5,234 nt of DNA from Methanoregula sp. (lineage in GTDB: Archaea; Halobacteriota; Methanomicrobia; Methanomicrobiales; Methanospirillaceae): assembly GCA_028711405.1 (NCBI GenBank), contig JAQTSH010000135.1, positions 1 to 5,234 on the forward strand. The letters run 5' to 3'. The number at the start of each line of letters is the position of its first letter. Within the stretch, counting starts at the first letter, position 1. The notes under the pieces are model-generated. The model had not been told where the DNA came from. It made no database searches and saw only the letters and a list, made by a program, of their open reading frames with translations. Positions 3,786 to 5,234 of the stretch are shown piece after piece. The translations under genes were made by a program, and so were the position numbers.

Positions 3786-4547
3786 TCACTTCAGGTTCTT
3801 CAGCACAAGATTAGCCGCGTGCTCACCGGAGAGGAGCATCCCGCCAAATACCGGGCCCATGCGGCTCTCTCCCGCAACGGCATTTGCTGCCATACCGGCA
3901 ACGACAAGTCCGGGGAACACCTCCAGGGTATGCTGGAGGATTCGGGATTCAGCCCGATCAGCCCACATGAAACTCTCGCCTTTTACCTGGAGATTCCCGC
4001 CCTTTCTCTCAACGAGCCTGGCGACAACCGAATCATGACCGGTTGCATCGACCGTATACCGGCAACCCATAACAAGGGGATCGACATGCAGTTTTCCCAT
4101 CTCAACCGCAGTCCAGTTGATCACGAGCCCGCTGATCCGCCCGTCTGCCTTGATCATGACATCTTCTACTGAAGTGAGATTGAAGAATTCCGCTCCGGCA
4201 TCACACGCGGCAGCGGTAAGTTTGGAGACTGCTTCGACCGACTTTGCGACATAATATCCCTCTTTGAAGGGAGTGGATTTGATAGAGAACCGGTCAAGCA
4301 GGCGGCGTGCCTCTTCCTGCACGACAATCCGGGGGAACATCATCCCGCCGCCCCACATCCCGCCGCCTACGGAGAGTTTCTTCTCAATGATGCCGACCTT
4401 GATGCCTTCTTCTGCGATCAGTGCTGCACAGGTCAGTCCTGCAGGACCTGCACCAACAACCGCCACATCGAGTTCCATATAATCGATCAGGGTGTTCATC
4501 TGGGCTGAAAGAATCGCCCGGCTGATGGTAATTTCATCGAGTTCCAT
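3786..4547 (-). CDS. thi4: Thiazole synthase Thi4 (archaeal, sulfide-dependent type)
   Basis: A 253-residue Thi4-family protein that makes the adenylated thiazole precursor of thiamine from NAD, glycine and sulfur. It is often misannotated as ribose-1,5-bisphosphate isomerase. Visible parts are the N-terminal helix with ISRAILSAQM; the FAD/NAD-binding dinucleotide fold VAVVGAGPAGLTCAALIAEEG (GxGxxG at residues 32-37); GGGMWGGGMMFP (61-72); INWTAVEMGKLHVDP; the second dinucleotide segment TVDATGHDS; and the C-terminal MAANAVAGESRMGPVFGGMLLSGEHAA. In yeast Thi4 the position before M/V-DP is the sacrificial Cys205; here it is His154, the form known from methanogens that use free sulfide and turn over catalytically. 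The start at 4547 has GGAGG eight bases upstream; an ATG at 4562 lies within that signal and the dyad. It follows thiN by 67 bases on the same strand. Confidence 0.95.
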   Translation of the reverse strand: MELDEITISRAILSAQMNTLIDYMELDVAVVGAGPAGLTCAALIAEEGIKVGIIEKKLSVGGGMWGGGMMFPRIVVQEEARRLLDRFSIKSTPFKEGYYVAKSVEAVSKLTAAACDAGAEFFNLTSVEDVMIKADGRISGLVINWTAVEMGKLHVDPLVMGCRYTVDATGHDSVVARLVERKGGNLQVKGESFMWADRAESRILQHTLEVFPGLVVAGMAANAVAGESRMGPVFGGMLLSGEHAANLVLKNLK

Positions 4548-4555
4548 AGATAGTG

Positions 4556-4560
4556 CCTCC
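4556..4560 (-). promoter_or_regulatory. Ribosome binding site that decides the thi4 start
   Basis: GGAGG on the - strand, eight bases before the ATG at 4547. The alternative upstream ATG (4560-4562) overlaps it and has no such signal, so the shorter protein is favoured. Confidence 0.7.
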
Positions 4561-4582
4561 ATAGTATGATGCAGAATACTAT
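4561..4582. promoter_or_regulatory. 7-bp dyad directly upstream of thi4; candidate operator
   Basis: ATAGTAT (4561-4567) and ATACTAT (4576-4582) are perfect inverted repeats separated by eight bases. The dyad abuts the thi4 ribosome binding site. Its distal arm belongs to a TATA-like TAATAGTAT (- strand), so a bound repressor could block promoter access. Archaeal thiamine genes are known to be controlled by ThiR, a DNA-binding domain fused to a ThiN-like sensor; I cannot confirm that this sequence is the ThiR motif. An mRNA hairpin masking the ribosome binding site is an alternative. Confidence 0.45.
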
Positions 4583-4614
4583 TACAACGTTAGGGCACAA
4601 GATCAGAAAAAGAG

Positions 4615-5214
4615 CTATTGTTTCGATTGTACATATGCCCGTGCAATCCCGCACGCATCCCGCGCAACACCGATAGGTTCCTTCCCCACGATGACACAGA
4701 CCGGTTCTTTTCCCAGTCCCCCGGCATCGCAGATAATATCCGGTACCTGCCCCCCCGCAACCCGGATCGCTTCCTGTGCCTTCCACTGCATCGATGACCC
4801 CTCTATTTGCCGGACCTCTCCGGGCTCGTCTCTCCGGTCAATCATAGTAAGCGTCCATCCGTTCTTCCTGCAATAGCTGAAAAGCCATTCTGAAAATCCG
4901 GGTGGATTTGCAAAATCGATACCAGCCCGAACGGACGGATCTGCCTGCATGAGGCTGATAATGAGCCGTGCCATGTGGTTCGATGCACCGAACCGGATCC
5001 TCCCGGCAGCCCGTGGCATACTGTCAATGATGGTAATCCGACCATCTATGGCTATGACTTCACCGGGTGTTTTGGCATGCGGTTGTGCAAATACCATGTT
5101 GGTCCTGACCTCAGGAATGAGGGCGACAAATTCCCGGCACGCCTCAATCTCTTCAAGTGCGATCATCATCCGCCCGAACATGTCGATCTCCGTGGTGAGG
5201 TCAGGTTGTTTCAT
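4615..5214 (-). CDS. thiN: Stand-alone ThiN-type thiamine-phosphate synthase
   Basis: A 199-residue ThiN-domain protein. ThiN joins the HMP pyrophosphate and thiazole phosphate moieties into thiamine phosphate and replaces the bacterial ThiE in many archaea, usually as the C-terminal domain of ThiD-ThiN; here no ThiD part precedes it. Family signatures are FVALIPEVRTNMVFAQPHAKTP (residues 29-50), GRITIIDSMPRAAGRIRFGASNH (58-80), and the C-terminal QVPDIICDAGGLGKEP with VIVGKEPIGVARD. R59 and H80 have the spacing of the Arg and His reported as essential in a crenarchaeal ThiDN, as I recall it. The start at 5214 has AGGA six bases upstream. Met12, Met16 and Met17 are alternatives, since the first 18 residues are outside the conserved domain. 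The lack of an N-terminal HTH argues against the ThiR regulator. thi4 follows, so two successive steps of thiamine assembly are clustered. Confidence 0.88.
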   Translation of the reverse strand: MKQPDLTTEIDMFGRMMIALEEIEACREFVALIPEVRTNMVFAQPHAKTPGEVIAIDGRITIIDSMPRAAGRIRFGASNHMARLIISLMQADPSVRAGIDFANPPGFSEWLFSYCRKNGWTLTMIDRRDEPGEVRQIEGSSMQWKAQEAIRVAGGQVPDIICDAGGLGKEPVCVIVGKEPIGVARDACGIARAYVQSKQ

Positions 5215-5234
5215 GGTGCTTCCTGCTCTTCTGG

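Noticed and set aside
3636..4172. 178-residue + strand ORF opposite thi4
   Set aside because: An antisense shadow of thi4, whose motifs are unambiguous on the - strand.
4583..4614. Terminator of thiN (T-run just after its stop)
   Set aside because: CTCTTTTTCTG follows the stop but no stem precedes it; thiN and thi4 may be cotranscribed, so it was not listed.
1..5234. CRISPR array, rRNA, intact tRNA or known riboswitch
   Set aside because: No regularly spaced repeats, rRNA motifs, tRNA cloverleaf or recognisable riboswitch core was seen on either strand.

Overview
The window looks like chromosomal DNA from a methanogenic euryarchaeon, most likely of the Methanomicrobiales (Methanoregula-like). 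The evidence is an archaeal Thi4 with histidine at the sulfur-donor position, a stand-alone ThiN-type thiamine-phosphate synthase, a UPF0248/MJ1316-domain protein, TATA-box promoters with short or absent leaders, and GGTGA/GGAGG-type ribosome binding sites. The genus is an inference; no rRNA or marker gene is present.

Left part, + strand (1-984): the 3' part of a LolD/MacB-type ABC transporter ATPase overlaps by ATGA with a single-domain response regulator that carries a four-cysteine tail. That gene overlaps by another ATGA with a possible 55-codon ORF. The ORF runs through a highly structured block (855-1002) with perfect 11-bp terminal inverted repeats, which could be an RNA element or a MITE-like insertion. 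Positions 985-1301 hold at most one small Lys/Cys-rich ORF and a weak promoter.

Middle, + strand (1302-2426): a UPF0248/MJ1316-domain protein and a SagB/ThcOx-type FMN oxidoreductase. The oxidoreductase has its own good TATA box and is probably leaderless.

Right of centre, - strand (2440-3785): a partly duplicated two-gene cassette. Each copy has a small soluble gene or remnant, then a 36-37-residue single-span membrane protein, then a hairpin terminator. The copies share a 168-bp ungapped block with about nine mismatches (counted by eye). Between them lies a complete hicB-hicA toxin-antitoxin pair. It abuts and seems to have replaced the 5' half of the soluble gene in the left copy; in the right copy that gene is a pseudogene with an in-frame stop and a frameshift.

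Right end, - strand (3747-5214): thiN followed by thi4, giving thiamine phosphate synthase and thiazole synthase of one pathway. A 7-bp dyad sits directly before the thi4 ribosome binding site as a candidate operator, and a strong hairpin terminator follows thi4.

The least explained elements are the duplicated small-membrane-protein cassette with its hicBA insertion, the structured element at 855-1002, and the ABC ATPase/response regulator coupling.
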